Assembly: GCA_965221635.1 (NCBI GenBank)
Contig: OZ244902.1
Coordinates: 434,001-498,000 of the forward strand
Length of the DNA: 64,000 nucleotides
Direction of reading: 5' to 3'
From: JAAXHB01 sp965221635
Lineage (GTDB): Bacteria; Actinomycetota; Acidimicrobiia; Acidimicrobiales; Aldehydirespiratoraceae
Shown here: positions 37,310 through 45,968 of the stretch, piece by piece
Position numbering within the stretch: position 1 is the first letter of the stretch
Layout: each line of letters begins with the position of its first letter
The notes under the pieces: model-generated
What the model was told of the DNA's origin: nothing
What the model saw: the letters and a program-made list of their open reading frames with translations, nothing else
Database searches by the model: none
Translations under genes and position numbers: made by a program

Positions 37310-38649
37310 CGATCGACCTCGCCCATGATCGGATCCACCGACGAGATCACCGCAACCGCGTCCGCGATCACCCCGCCCGCCATCAGGTGGGGCAGGCTTT
37401 GAAGGTTCACGAAGCTCGGCGCCCGCACGTGCAACCGGTACGGCGTGGCGCTGCCGTCGCTCACCAGGTACACGCCGAGTTCACCCCTCGGTGACTCCAC
37501 CGTTGCGTACGCCTCACCCGCGGGCACCTTGAACCCTTCGGTGAAGATCTTGAAATGGTGAATGAGGGCCTCCATCGACGAGTCGATGCGGGAACGAGGC
37601 GGGGGCGTCACCTTCTTGTCGCCGATGCGGTAATCCCCCGCCGGCATTGCGTCCAGGATCTGGGCCACGATCCGCATCGATTCGCGGATCTCGTTGAGAC
37701 GGATGGCGTAACGGTCATAGCAGTCGCCGTGAGTTCCCACGATCACGTCGAAGTCAACCTTGTCGTAGAACAGGTACGGCTCGTCGCGGCGCAAATCCCA
37801 GGCCATGCCCGTGCCCCGCAGCAGCGGCCCGGTGGCGCCCAACGCCAGCGCCTCGGGCGCCGTCATCACGCCCACGCCCTGCAGTCGTTCCCGCCAGATC
37901 GGCTGACCGGTGAGCAGCGTGTCGTACTCGTCGAGACGGGGGTCGATCAGTTCGATGATGCGGGCAACGTCGTCACGCCAACCCGCGGGAAGATCGGCGG
38001 CCACCCCGCCCACGCGGATGTAGTTGTGGTTCATGCGCAGGCCGGTGACCTTCTCGAAGAAGCGCAACACCTCTTCGCGTTCGCGCCAGCCGTAAATCAT
38101 CATCGACACCGCGCCGAGGTCCATGCCGTTGGTGGCCATGAACAACAAGTGGGAACTCATGCGGTTGAGTTCGCACATCAGCATGCGAATCCACGTGGCC
38201 CGTTCGGGCACCTCGATCTCCAGCAGGTTCTCGGTGGCCATGGCGAAGGCCAGTTCGGTGAACAGGGGCGAGGCGTAATCCATGCGGGTGACGTTGGTGC
38301 CGCCTTGCAGGTAGGTGAGCTGCTCGCCTGTTTTTTCCATGCCGGTGTGCAGGTATCCGATCACCGGCTTTGAGCGCATCACCGTCTCGCCGGACAGTTC
38401 CAGCATCAGTCGCAGCACACCGTGGGTTGAGGGATGCGAGGGGCCCATGTTGAGCAGCACCCGCTCGTCGTCGGGATCCAAACCCCCCACGGGGGTCACC
38501 AAATCAGAGGCGCCGATCTCCGCGGCTTGTGCTTCGGAGAGGCGCAGCACGGCCGACGGCTCCCGGCTCCACACCTGCAACCCCCCGTCGGGGCGCAACG
38601 AGGGCGATCCCGGCGCGACGACCGCGCCCGTGGCGGTGTCAGCGGTCAT
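37306..38649 (-). CDS. nuoD: NADH-quinone oxidoreductase subunit D (Nuo-14 operon)
   Basis: 447 residues from ATG 38649 (MTADTATGAV); upstream in-frame sequence overlaps nuoC out of frame. GPSHPSTHG and the Tyr at residue 125 (TRMDY), both quinone-pocket elements, are conserved. The position that is Arg in the HRG motif of the Nuo-11 copy is Thr102 here (LHTG), as I recall for mycobacterial NuoD. An N-terminal extension of about 60 residues precedes the core. Ends VMGEVDR-like (IMGEVDR). Confidence 0.95.
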   Translation of the reverse strand: MTADTATGAVVAPGSPSLRPDGGLQVWSREPSAVLRLSEAQAAEIGASDLVTPVGGLDPDDERVLLNMGPSHPSTHGVLRLMLELSGETVMRSKPVIGYLHTGMEKTGEQLTYLQGGTNVTRMDYASPLFTELAFAMATENLLEIEVPERATWIRMLMCELNRMSSHLLFMATNGMDLGAVSMMIYGWREREEVLRFFEKVTGLRMNHNYIRVGGVAADLPAGWRDDVARIIELIDPRLDEYDTLLTGQPIWRERLQGVGVMTAPEALALGATGPLLRGTGMAWDLRRDEPYLFYDKVDFDVIVGTHGDCYDRYAIRLNEIRESMRIVAQILDAMPAGDYRIGDKKVTPPPRSRIDSSMEALIHHFKIFTEGFKVPAGEAYATVESPRGELGVYLVSDGSATPYRLHVRAPSFVNLQSLPHLMAGGVIADAVAVISSVDPIMGEVDR

Positions 38650-39208
38650 CGGACGGTGCCTTGAACTGCACGGGTATGCGCCCCACGTCGTAGTCCTTGC
38701 GCAGCGGGTGGCCCACCCAGTCCTCGGGCATGAGGATGCGACTGAGATCGGGGTGACCGTCAAAGGCGATCCCGAACATGTCGAACACCTCACGTTCGAG
38801 GTTTTCGCTGCCGGGCCACAGGTCGAACAGGGTCGACACGCTCGGATCATCGGCCGGAACCTGCACCCGCAGTCGCAGCCGCTCGCGCCGGGAGTGGCAC
38901 AGCAAACCGGCCACAACCTCGAACCGTTCGGGCGCCACACCGGCGGGCAGTCCGCGGTCGGCGCCGTAGTTGAGGTAGTCCACCGCGGTGAGGTCCACGA
39001 GCTGGTCGAACCCGTCATTGAACGCGGCGGTGGCCGAAGTCAGCCAGTCGTCGCGATGGGGATGCAACACGTCGTGGCTTTGTGAACCGGCCGGGTCTCC
39101 CACCACGGCGCCGTAACGTCGCGCCGGTTCGCCAACCTCACCGTTGGTCGCCTCCTGTAGCGGGCGATGGGCACCCGCGGCTTGCTGGTCGCCTGTGCCT
39201 TCGGCCAC
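38639..39208 (-). CDS. nuoC: NADH-quinone oxidoreductase subunit C (Nuo-14 operon)
   Basis: 189-residue 30-kDa-type subunit: FDQLVDLTAVDYLNYG, EREVFDMFGIAFDGHPDLSR, LMPEDWVGHPLRKDY. Lacks the acidic insertion of the Nuo-11 copy. Overlaps nuoD by 11 nt and starts next to the nuoB stop. Confidence 0.93.
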   Translation of the reverse strand: MAEGTGDQQAAGAHRPLQEATNGEVGEPARRYGAVVGDPAGSQSHDVLHPHRDDWLTSATAAFNDGFDQLVDLTAVDYLNYGADRGLPAGVAPERFEVVAGLLCHSRRERLRLRVQVPADDPSVSTLFDLWPGSENLEREVFDMFGIAFDGHPDLSRILMPEDWVGHPLRKDYDVGRIPVQFKAPSDDR

Positions 39209-39209
39209 T

Positions 39210-39854
39210 TCAGCGCACCCGGAGTTTGCGGGGCGGTTTCACAACCTTGGTGGCGGTTTGCCCGTCGATCTGGGGCACCATGATCCCGGCGCCGACCCTC
39301 TCGCTGGGCTCGTCGCCGGCGGTCGGCGAATCACCGCTGTCCGGGCGGGTCATCAGTTCGCCGCTTGTGATCTGGTGGTGCAAGGTGAAGATGGCGTGCA
39401 TCAGCGTTTCGGGCCCGGGCGGGCAACCAGGCGCGTAAACGTCCACGGGCACCACCTGGTCCACGCCTTGAACGATGGCGTAGTTGTTGAACATGCCCCC
39501 GCTGGATGCGCACACGCCCATCGAGATCACCCATTTGGGTTCCATCATCTGGTCGTAAATCTGGCGCAGCACCGGGGCCATCTTCTGGGACACCCTGCCG
39601 GCCACGATCATCAGGTCTGCCTGGCGCGGGGAGGCCCGGAACACCTCCATGCCGTAACGGGCCAGGTCGTAATGGGCGGCGCCGGTGGCCATCATCTCGA
39701 TCGCGCAACACGCCAAACCGAAAGTGGCGGGCCAGCAGCTTCGAGCCCTCGCCCATTTCACCAGGCTCTCCAGTTGGCCGGTGATGAAGTTGTGCTGCAG
39801 CCCTTCAAGGCCGTGCTCGCCCACCGCGCCGATGCGGTCCTGAATGCCCATCAT
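39210..39854 (-). CDS. nuoB: NADH-quinone oxidoreductase subunit B (Nuo-14 operon)
   Basis: 214 residues. N2 ligands: GLACCAIEM, Cys in SMGVCASSGG, Cys in APGCPPGPE. ASPRQADLMIVAGRVSQKMAPV is typical. A C-terminal tail of about 45 residues extends beyond the core. Starts within the nuoA stop (ATGA-type overlap). Confidence 0.95.
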   Translation of the reverse strand: MMGIQDRIGAVGEHGLEGLQHNFITGQLESLVKWARARSCWPATFGLACCAIEMMATGAAHYDLARYGMEVFRASPRQADLMIVAGRVSQKMAPVLRQIYDQMMEPKWVISMGVCASSGGMFNNYAIVQGVDQVVPVDVYAPGCPPGPETLMHAIFTLHHQITSGELMTRPDSGDSPTAGDEPSERVGAGIMVPQIDGQTATKVVKPPRKLRVR

Positions 39855-40387
39855 CGAACCTCAGCGCCGGCCGACACGACGGTGGCGTCGGCGCGACCTT
39901 CCAAGCCCACTCGACGCACCGTCGTGCGAGCAGTTCGCGGAACCTCCTCGGAGGCCGCTGCCCCGCCGACATCGGGCGAATCGTCGGCGCCCGGCTGTGC
40001 CACGGCTCCGGTTCCCGCCCGTGAAGGCGGCCCCCATTCGAGCGCCCCGGCGCCTATCAGGTACACGAACGATTCGAACACCGCGAAGGTGAACACCAAC
40101 AGCGCCACCAGGCCGAACAGTCCAACACCACCGCGGGCAATGGCGTACGGGTAGAAGAGGATGATCTCCACGTCGAACACGATGAAGATCATCGCCACCA
40201 GAAAGAACCGCACCGGGAAACGCTCCGGTGTGTCGCGTGCGGGAACGATGCCGCATTCGTAGGGGGCGAGCTTGGCTGCGGTTGCGCGGCGCGGCGCCAG
40301 CAGGCCCGAAGCCGCGAAGCTGCCCGCGGCGAACAGCGCGGCCAGCACCAACAGCCCGAGCAAAGGCAGGTACTGGCCGAGCATCAA
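39851..40387 (-). CDS. nuoA: NADH-quinone oxidoreductase subunit A (Nuo-14 operon)
   Basis: 178-residue first subunit: APYECGIVPARDTPERFPVRFFLVAMIFIVFDVEIILFYP is the family core and the cysteine of the ECG loop is present, whereas the Nuo-11 copy has ESG. A hydrophilic C-terminal tail of about 55 residues follows the third helix. GGAG lies about 10 nt before the ATG. Confidence 0.93.
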   Translation of the reverse strand: MMLGQYLPLLGLLVLAALFAAGSFAASGLLAPRRATAAKLAPYECGIVPARDTPERFPVRFFLVAMIFIVFDVEIILFYPYAIARGGVGLFGLVALLVFTFAVFESFVYLIGAGALEWGPPSRAGTGAVAQPGADDSPDVGGAAASEEVPRTARTTVRRVGLEGRADATVVSAGAEVR

Positions 40388-40421
40388 TCAGCTCCGATAG
40401 CCCGAGCGGAGATCCGCCGCG

Positions 40422-40439
40422 GCCCCGGGCGGCCGGGGC
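40422..40439. terminator. GC-rich hairpin between the bc operon and nuoA
   Basis: GCCCCG and CGGGGC flank a 6-nt loop, extendable by one or two pairs, in the 129-bp gap between the last bc-operon gene and nuoA. No T-tract follows on either strand, so it may attenuate rather than fully stop transcription. Confidence 0.3.
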
Positions 40440-40516
40440 TGCGCCATGTCGCAGCGGCGCCCTTGGGCGCTGTCACCCCGATGAGGCCGCACAGTCGTTG
40501 CGGCGAGCGACATGAA

Positions 40517-41548
40517 TCAGGCTCCCGCCTTGGCCAGGGTTCCTCTCTGTTGCCACACCAGCTTGTCTCGCTCGTGCAGGAACAGGCACAACGCAATGAA
40601 AATTGCCAGCGAGCCGAGCGTCACAAGCGCAGGTTTGAGCCTCAAGTCGCCAAGGTCGCGGACCATGATCACCGAAATGATCGGCTTGGACGGATCGATC
40701 TTCGGCAGCGGCGGTGGCTGACCGGGAACAAGCGGCTGGTCGATCACTTCCTGGGCCTGCACCACCCCGTAGCGGGTGGGATGGGTGAGGGTCAACGCAG
40801 TTCGGATCTGGGTGAAGATGCGGTCAAGGCGCGACGGGTCCTCGGGCAGGCCTCGCTTGCCGCCGATGGTGTACGCGTCGAGCACCTTGAAGTCGTCCTG
40901 GGACACAAAGCTGAGGTTGGGGTTCTCGGTGAGCATGGCAATGGCAGACGCCTGCGCCTCGCCGGCTTCCGCGGTGGACAGGAGTGTCCAACCGCCGAAG
41001 TTCACCCGCCCCGAGTCCTGCGCGGCGGCGATCACATCGGGGGCCACCGCGGCGAGCTCCGAGAGGTTGGCGGCGTTGTTGCGTTCCTGTTCGGAGATCA
41101 CCAACTCGTCGATCTCGGAGGCGCTGAGGCCTTCTGTCTGGTCGGGGGTGAGCGTGTCGCGGGTGACTATCCCGAACTCGGCGTTGGCCACCGGATCACC
41201 CGAATCCACCGCCAACTCGAACGCGCTGGGCAACTCTGCCGGGTTCGGCAGCGCAGTGGCCACATCGAGCGCGGCCTCGTCGAGGTCGCCGATGTTGATT
41301 TCCTGCAACTGCCAGGTGGGGGCGCTGCCCGCCCAGCCGATCCCGTAAATCCACCAAACGGCGGCCATGATCACCATCCACCCGAAGAACCCGGCCACCG
41401 CGATGAGGGTTCCGAGGCGGGTGCCGGTGTTGGTGGCCAACAGCAGCCACACCGATCCCATCAGCACCAGAACACCGGCGAACACGGCCATGAAGCCGCG
41501 GATCTCGGGATCCCAGGACAATCCGGCGAAGAGTTCGAGCATTTCCAT
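40517..41548 (-). CDS. Membrane protein of unknown function in the cytochrome bc operon
   Basis: 343 residues, no family recognised. Two N-terminal membrane helices (MAVFAGVLVLMGSVWLLL and TLIAVAGFFGWMVIMAAVWW), an acidic soluble domain of about 220 residues facing one side, and a C-terminal helix (LVTLGSLAIFIALCLFL) with a short charged tail. The soluble part contains no cysteines or haem motif. Its position as last gene of the bc operon, directly before nuoA, suggests an accessory or assembly role in the bc complex (inference). Confidence 0.75.
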   Translation of the reverse strand: MEMLELFAGLSWDPEIRGFMAVFAGVLVLMGSVWLLLATNTGTRLGTLIAVAGFFGWMVIMAAVWWIYGIGWAGSAPTWQLQEINIGDLDEAALDVATALPNPAELPSAFELAVDSGDPVANAEFGIVTRDTLTPDQTEGLSASEIDELVISEQERNNAANLSELAAVAPDVIAAAQDSGRVNFGGWTLLSTAEAGEAQASAIAMLTENPNLSFVSQDDFKVLDAYTIGGKRGLPEDPSRLDRIFTQIRTALTLTHPTRYGVVQAQEVIDQPLVPGQPPPLPKIDPSKPIISVIMVRDLGDLRLKPALVTLGSLAIFIALCLFLHERDKLVWQQRGTLAKAGA

Positions 41549-41604
41549 TGGGTCCTACAAACTCCTGGTGATGCCGCCGGGTCGAATCAGCTTCGCCGGC
41601 ATTG

Positions 41605-42876
41605 CTACAGGTTCCTCTCGAAGGCCACGACCGCGTCGATTTGGTCTTGTGTGAGCGTGGCCGGGTAGGTGACCTCCAGGTCGTCGTCGCGGCGAGGGCC
41701 GAAGCCCGGCATTTGGCCGTTGCCGCCCGAACCGCCACGACCATAGGTCTGGCCTATGGACTGACCGGCGCTAATGAAATCGGCGTGCCCGTCGGCTGTT
41801 TCGAACTGGTCGAGAAGCGACCCACCTGTGAGGTTGGGGCCGAAGAAACCGCCACCGGTTCGATACTCGTCGATGATCGGCCCGGCGTGGCCGTCGATGC
41901 TGTCGTCGCCGTCCACCGCGGCGTCAAAAGACCATCCGTAGGTGTGGCAGCGGGCGCAGCTGTAGGTGCCGCCCGCGGCCTCGTTGTTGAACACGATCTC
42001 GCCGTACTGCCAGTACAGGTCGGCGCCCTCCACCAAGCCCTCCGACAGCAGTTCGAGCCCTGCGGCGCGGATCGCGTCGTCGTCACCCGCAAGCGAGTCG
42101 TCGGCCGCGAGCGCCGCCGAGCGTGCGGATTCCACCACGCCGGCGACTGCGTTCAGCCAGTCATCCACAGCGGGGTCAGCGGAGTCCACGCCGAGGTGTT
42201 CGGCCACCCCGTCACGCACCCCGCCGTCCACAATGTCACGGATCTCCGATTCGGGGATCTGGATGCGGCGCATGTAGTGGATCAGGTACTCGAGCTGCTG
42301 CTCGGTTAGCGGGCCGCCACCCGGCGCCCCCCATGCGGGCATCACGTTGTTGCGGCCGTAGTTGAGCACGTGGAGCACCTCGTCCTCGCTGTGGCGCGAC
42401 AGCACCGTGTTGAGCGCCGGCGCGCTCCACGCCACTGTGGCCACGAAGTTGCCGCCGGCGTCGGTGATGGTGAACGAGGTTGCGCCCCCGGCGCCTTCCA
42501 CGCCGTGGCAGGCTTGACAGTCGGCGCCTTCCTCGTACAGCTCGCCGCCACGGTCGGCGAAGATCCGATCCGTGATCTTGATCAGGCCCTCGTGGCGGCC
42601 GGGCTCACCAAGCCAGTACAGGGGCAGGCCCACACCGATCACCACCAGCATCGCAAGACCGGCCAGCAGCGACTTGTCGAGCTTGGTGCCCTCAAGTTCG
42701 GAGTCCTCCAGGTAGGGCTTGCGGTTGGCGGCAAGGTCGATCTCGCTGCCCACCTCGGGCCGGGCCGAGCGCGAGTTGAGTATCAGGTAGACGACGAAGC
42801 CAACAAGAACGATCGCAAGGATCGTGAACCCGATGGTTCGCTGGGTGGAGGCGCCGAAGAGCATCAGTTGCGACAT
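41605..42876 (-). CDS. Membrane-anchored dihaem cytochrome c of the bc complex
   Basis: 423 residues. Two N-terminal membrane helices (about 13-33 and 69-90) anchor two c-type haem domains: CQACH at 120-124 and CARCH at 307-311. A Met in NNVMPAWGAP fits the sixth ligand of the first haem; MPGFG later fits the second. The spacer between domains is acidic. In position and layout it matches the dihaem c subunit that accepts electrons from the Rieske protein in actinobacterial bc complexes (QcrC), but the two TM segments and long linker are unusual, so the symbol is left blank. Confidence 0.85.
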   Translation of the reverse strand: MSQLMLFGASTQRTIGFTILAIVLVGFVVYLILNSRSARPEVGSEIDLAANRKPYLEDSELEGTKLDKSLLAGLAMLVVIGVGLPLYWLGEPGRHEGLIKITDRIFADRGGELYEEGADCQACHGVEGAGGATSFTITDAGGNFVATVAWSAPALNTVLSRHSEDEVLHVLNYGRNNVMPAWGAPGGGPLTEQQLEYLIHYMRRIQIPESEIRDIVDGGVRDGVAEHLGVDSADPAVDDWLNAVAGVVESARSAALAADDSLAGDDDAIRAAGLELLSEGLVEGADLYWQYGEIVFNNEAAGGTYSCARCHTYGWSFDAAVDGDDSIDGHAGPIIDEYRTGGGFFGPNLTGGSLLDQFETADGHADFISAGQSIGQTYGRGGSGGNGQMPGFGPRRDDDLEVTYPATLTQDQIDAVVAFERNL

Positions 42877-43054
42877 GACGAGTCTCGGGATTCGATCTCC
42901 ATTTGTGGCGCCGCCTCAGGCGACTGAAGCCGGTTGGCCGACAGGCCGGAGGGGCCAATCAGCCGCGGGGAGGCTACCCATCGCTGATGGTGCGAGTGAC
43001 CGGTCACAACGGGGGTGAGGCAAGTGCTGCCGAGTTGTCGGGGATCCTGGTTCA

Positions 43055-43933
43055 TCAGTGGGTGGCTGCCCCGATGCAGGCAGGGCCCTCGGCTTCCTGT
43101 CCGGTGGTGTTGGTGCCGATCGGCGGGCCTTGAATGATCGACCCGGTGTCCACCACCAGGGAACCGTCGGCGGTGATCTCGGTGGCGAAGCGATCCATAC
43201 CACGTGGAGCGGGGCCACTACGCTTTTCGCCTACTTGGTTGTACTTGGAGCCGTGACATGGGCATTCAAACCACTGTGATGTGACGCAGTTGGGCACCCG
43301 GCATCCCAGGTGGGGGCACTTTTGGTAGAGCGCCACGATCCCGCCGTCGAGGCCGAGCTGCTGGCCTGCGGTCATTCCGGCGAGTTCGCCCGGCGTGTAG
43401 GTGGCGGCGGCCTTTTCCACGGCGCCGTTGGGGTACTCGGTGAGCCACATCCGACCCTCGGGCTTGTACAGGAACCCGGAGTTGTCCCGAATCTCGGTGA
43501 GCAGGTCGCTCACCAGCCCCACCTTGATCTTCGACCCGAATCCGCTGGCGCCCTGAGGCCACAGGAAGGCCAGGCAAGCCACTCCGAACCCCGACAGGCT
43601 CACGCCCATCAACATCACGGCGGTGCGGTTGAAGAACTGTCGCCTGTTCACACCCAGGGTTTCGGGGTCAGGTGGAACGTAAGGCACCGGAGGTTCGGCA
43701 TCGGAGGCCGCCACCACCGCCGTTCCGGTGCGAGCAGCCGCGGCGGCGCGCTCCACTTCCCTGCCCGTCGGTGGGGCTTCACTCTCCGGCAGCACCGCGG
43801 AGCGGCGATCGCGTTTGCGTGTCTCGCGTGAGACCATTCTGATGGCGCCGTCGGTTTGACGCCGACGAGCCGCCGCCAGCACGCCAACAGCGGCAAGCAC
43901 CGCCAGCGCAGCCAAAGCCAGGAAAATGGTCAT
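43055..43933 (-). CDS. qcrA: Rieske [2Fe-2S] subunit of the cytochrome bc complex
   Basis: 292 residues. A first N-terminal helix (about 3-21), a polar stretch, and a second hydrophobic helix near 103-126 preceded by NRRQFFNR, which resembles a twin-arginine-type anchor start. The cluster motifs are CPHLGC (206-211) and CPCHGS (224-229), with the Cys/His pairs and the disulphide cysteines present. Carries electrons from quinol at the Qo site to cytochrome c. Followed upstream by cytochrome b subunits. Confidence 0.92.
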   Translation of the reverse strand: MTIFLALAALAVLAAVGVLAAARRRQTDGAIRMVSRETRKRDRRSAVLPESEAPPTGREVERAAAAARTGTAVVAASDAEPPVPYVPPDPETLGVNRRQFFNRTAVMLMGVSLSGFGVACLAFLWPQGASGFGSKIKVGLVSDLLTEIRDNSGFLYKPEGRMWLTEYPNGAVEKAAATYTPGELAGMTAGQQLGLDGGIVALYQKCPHLGCRVPNCVTSQWFECPCHGSKYNQVGEKRSGPAPRGMDRFATEITADGSLVVDTGSIIQGPPIGTNTTGQEAEGPACIGAATH

Positions 43934-43943
43934 GGTCGTCCTC

Positions 43944-43979
43944 CTCGACAGGTGCTGCCCACTCGACAGGTGCTGCCCA
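43944..43979. repeat. 18-bp perfect tandem duplication
   Basis: CTCGACAGGTGCTGCCCA occurs twice head to tail (43944-43961 and 43962-43979) in the gap between the cytochrome b C-terminal subunit gene and the Rieske gene. Confidence 0.9.
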
Positions 43980-44051
43980 GCAGCCCCTCGCTCGGTGCGG
44001 GGTGCGACACGCTCGCGGGCGCCGGGGATTTCCGCAGATCAGTCACGGTGA

Positions 44052-44822
44052 TCACAACTCGAAGAACAGCCCGGACTGCCACGGGAAGATGAAGTTGAAT
44101 CCCGGGCCTCGGAAGAACGACCCGATCATCACCAGCACCGCCCAGAACATCAGGTGGATGGTCATCAGGCTCACCGCGAACTTGCGATCCTCGGGCGCCT
44201 TGGACGGGTTCTTGTCTATGTAGGGGGCGAGCATCAACACGAAAAGGCCGATGCCCGGGATGGTGACACCTGCCACCATCGGATGGAACATGGTGAGCAG
44301 TTCCTGCAGCCCCAGGAAGTACCACGGCGCCTTGGACGGGTTGGGGGTCTGGTTGAAGTTGGCCAACTCCAGCAGCGGTGCGTTCACGAAGATCGAGAAC
44401 AGCAGCGTGAACGCGGTGATGAACAGCGCCGCCACGAACTCCACCACCAGCAGGTGCGGCCACACGTGAACCTTGTCCTGCGGTTTGGACTTCACGTCCT
44501 GGATCGAGCCGGACTTCACCACCGTCAACAGCCGCTGGGTGTGGCCGCCCGGGCCGGTGGCCATCGCCGGGGCGGGTGAGGCCGCGGTTGCCACGGCCAC
44601 GGCGCCCGCGGCAGCGGCAGCGGGGGCCTCTGCGGGCCCTGCGTCGGCGGAGGCCCGAGCGGCCCGGGACCGCTCCAGGAGATGGGGTGGAATCTTGTCG
44701 GCAGCCGCTCCCGCAGGGGCCTCAGCGGGATCCGCTGTCTGAGCCTGGGCCGCCTTGGCGGCCTCGGCCTTGGCGCGGGCCTCCTCGGCCCGACGACGAA
44801 GGTGCTCGGGGACTTCAACCAT
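44052..44822 (-). CDS. Cytochrome b C-terminal subunit (subunit IV/PetD-like)
   Basis: 256 residues. After an Ala/Glu-rich hydrophilic N-terminus of about 115 residues come three membrane helices matching the C-terminal third of cytochrome b. The Qo-site PEWY motif reads APWY (165-168, context KAPWYFLGLQELL). The split form pairs with the b6-type subunit encoded upstream. From memory, KAPWYFLG is shared with bc complexes of several deeply branching groups. The unusual N-terminal extension is probably cytoplasmic. Confidence 0.88.
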   Translation of the reverse strand: MVEVPEHLRRRAEEARAKAEAAKAAQAQTADPAEAPAGAAADKIPPHLLERSRAARASADAGPAEAPAAAAAGAVAVATAASPAPAMATGPGGHTQRLLTVVKSGSIQDVKSKPQDKVHVWPHLLVVEFVAALFITAFTLLFSIFVNAPLLELANFNQTPNPSKAPWYFLGLQELLTMFHPMVAGVTIPGIGLFVLMLAPYIDKNPSKAPEDRKFAVSLMTIHLMFWAVLVMIGSFFRGPGFNFIFPWQSGLFFEL

Positions 44823-44981
44823 TGTCGTGCTTACCGTCCTTGGATAGTCGTCGCCGTGGGTGGTTCTGTCTGCGTTGCCCCGCTGCGCGCCCTGCGTGGG
44901 CTGTCAGGGCGAGCCTGTGGTGATGCAGTCGGTGCTGAGGTGGTCATTGGTTGCGGGTGGACTTCGGAGCCTGTGCCTGAT

Positions 44982-45776
44982 CTACAGCGGCCCGGAGATG
45001 CCGCCGTCCTTGCGAACACGCCAGAAGTGAATCGCCATGAAGATGACGATCACGAAAGGCAACATCAGCACGTGAAGCACATACCAACGCAGCAGCGTGT
45101 CGTTGCCGATCTCCACCCCTCCGAGCAGCACGAAACGAACCTGGTCGCCGAACACGGGCGTGTAGCCCATCATGTTGGTGCCCACCGTCACAGCCCACAG
45201 CGCCAACTGGTCCCATGGCAGCAGGTAACCGGTGAACGACAACAGCAGCGTGAGGGTGAGCAGGATCACGCCGATCACCCAGTTGAACTCCCGCGGCGGC
45301 TTGTAGGCCCCGTGGTAGAACACCCTGGCCATGTGCAGGAACACGGTGAGCACCATCAGGTGCGCGCCCCAGCGGTGCATGTTTCGCACCAGCAGGCCGA
45401 AGGTCACCGACGTTTGCAGGATGTAGATGTCGTCCCAGGCCTGAGCCGCGGTGGGCCGGTAGAAGAACATCAAGAAGATGCCGGTCACCGTCAACAGGAT
45501 GAACAGAAAGAAGCTCAAGCCGCCGAGGCACAGCGTGTAGCTCACCTTCACGGCGTGGCGTTTCACCTTCACCGGGTGCAGGTGGTACAGCACGCTGTTC
45601 ATCACCACATAGGAGCGGTTGCGTGGGCTGTCGGTGTAGCCCTTGCGGAAGATCGAGCCGGGACGGAAGATCGAGTTCCAAGCCTGGGATCCCTGCACCT
45701 GATCACCGAGCTTGGTCATCTGCTGGGAGATCCGCTGCGGCAGCGGTGGCTTTCGCTCTTCGGTGTCGGTGGCCAT
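44982..45776 (-). CDS. qcrB: Cytochrome b N-terminal subunit, b6-type
   Basis: 264 residues from ATG 45776 (AGGAGA about 10 nt upstream); the open frame extends farther but only through Pro/Gln-rich sequence. Four membrane helices. Haem ligands His134 and His148 (13 between) and His235 and His250 (14 between) match b6 spacing. Cys83 in LCLGG aligns with the b6f cysteine that binds haem ci covalently. The C-terminus RKDGGISGPL is also b6-like. With the next gene it forms a split cytochrome b. Electron route: menaquinol to Rieske and low-potential haems. Confidence 0.9.
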   Translation of the reverse strand: MATDTEERKPPLPQRISQQMTKLGDQVQGSQAWNSIFRPGSIFRKGYTDSPRNRSYVVMNSVLYHLHPVKVKRHAVKVSYTLCLGGLSFFLFILLTVTGIFLMFFYRPTAAQAWDDIYILQTSVTFGLLVRNMHRWGAHLMVLTVFLHMARVFYHGAYKPPREFNWVIGVILLTLTLLLSFTGYLLPWDQLALWAVTVGTNMMGYTPVFGDQVRFVLLGGVEIGNDTLLRWYVLHVLMLPFVIVIFMAIHFWRVRKDGGISGPL

Positions 45777-45800
45777 AGGGGGACTGTCTCCTGTGGACTC

Positions 45801-45880
45801 GGGTTGGGGGCTGGGGGCTTGGGACTGGGGTCTTGGCTGGGGCCGGGGGTCTTTGCTGGGACCGGGTTGTTGACTCGGGG
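45801..45880 (+). repeat. G-run tract before the cytochrome b gene
   Basis: Ten runs of three to five G lie within 80 nt on the plus strand (e.g. 45806-45810, 45813-45817, 45845-45849), separated by 1-10 nt. This fits the pattern for G-quadruplex folding on the template strand of the bc operon; the transcript is correspondingly C-rich. Confidence 0.6.
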
Positions 45881-45968
45881 CTGCTGATCGGGCGCTGTCA
45901 GGCGAGCCTTGTGGCAATCATGGGCGCGACCTTGCCAGGTTGCGACACGTTCGGGCCGAAACCGCTGC

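Noticed and set aside
37306..39018. Longer nuoD frame starting at 39018
   Set aside because: The first 123 codons overlap nuoC out of frame and do not resemble NuoD; ATG 38649 gives the right N-terminus.
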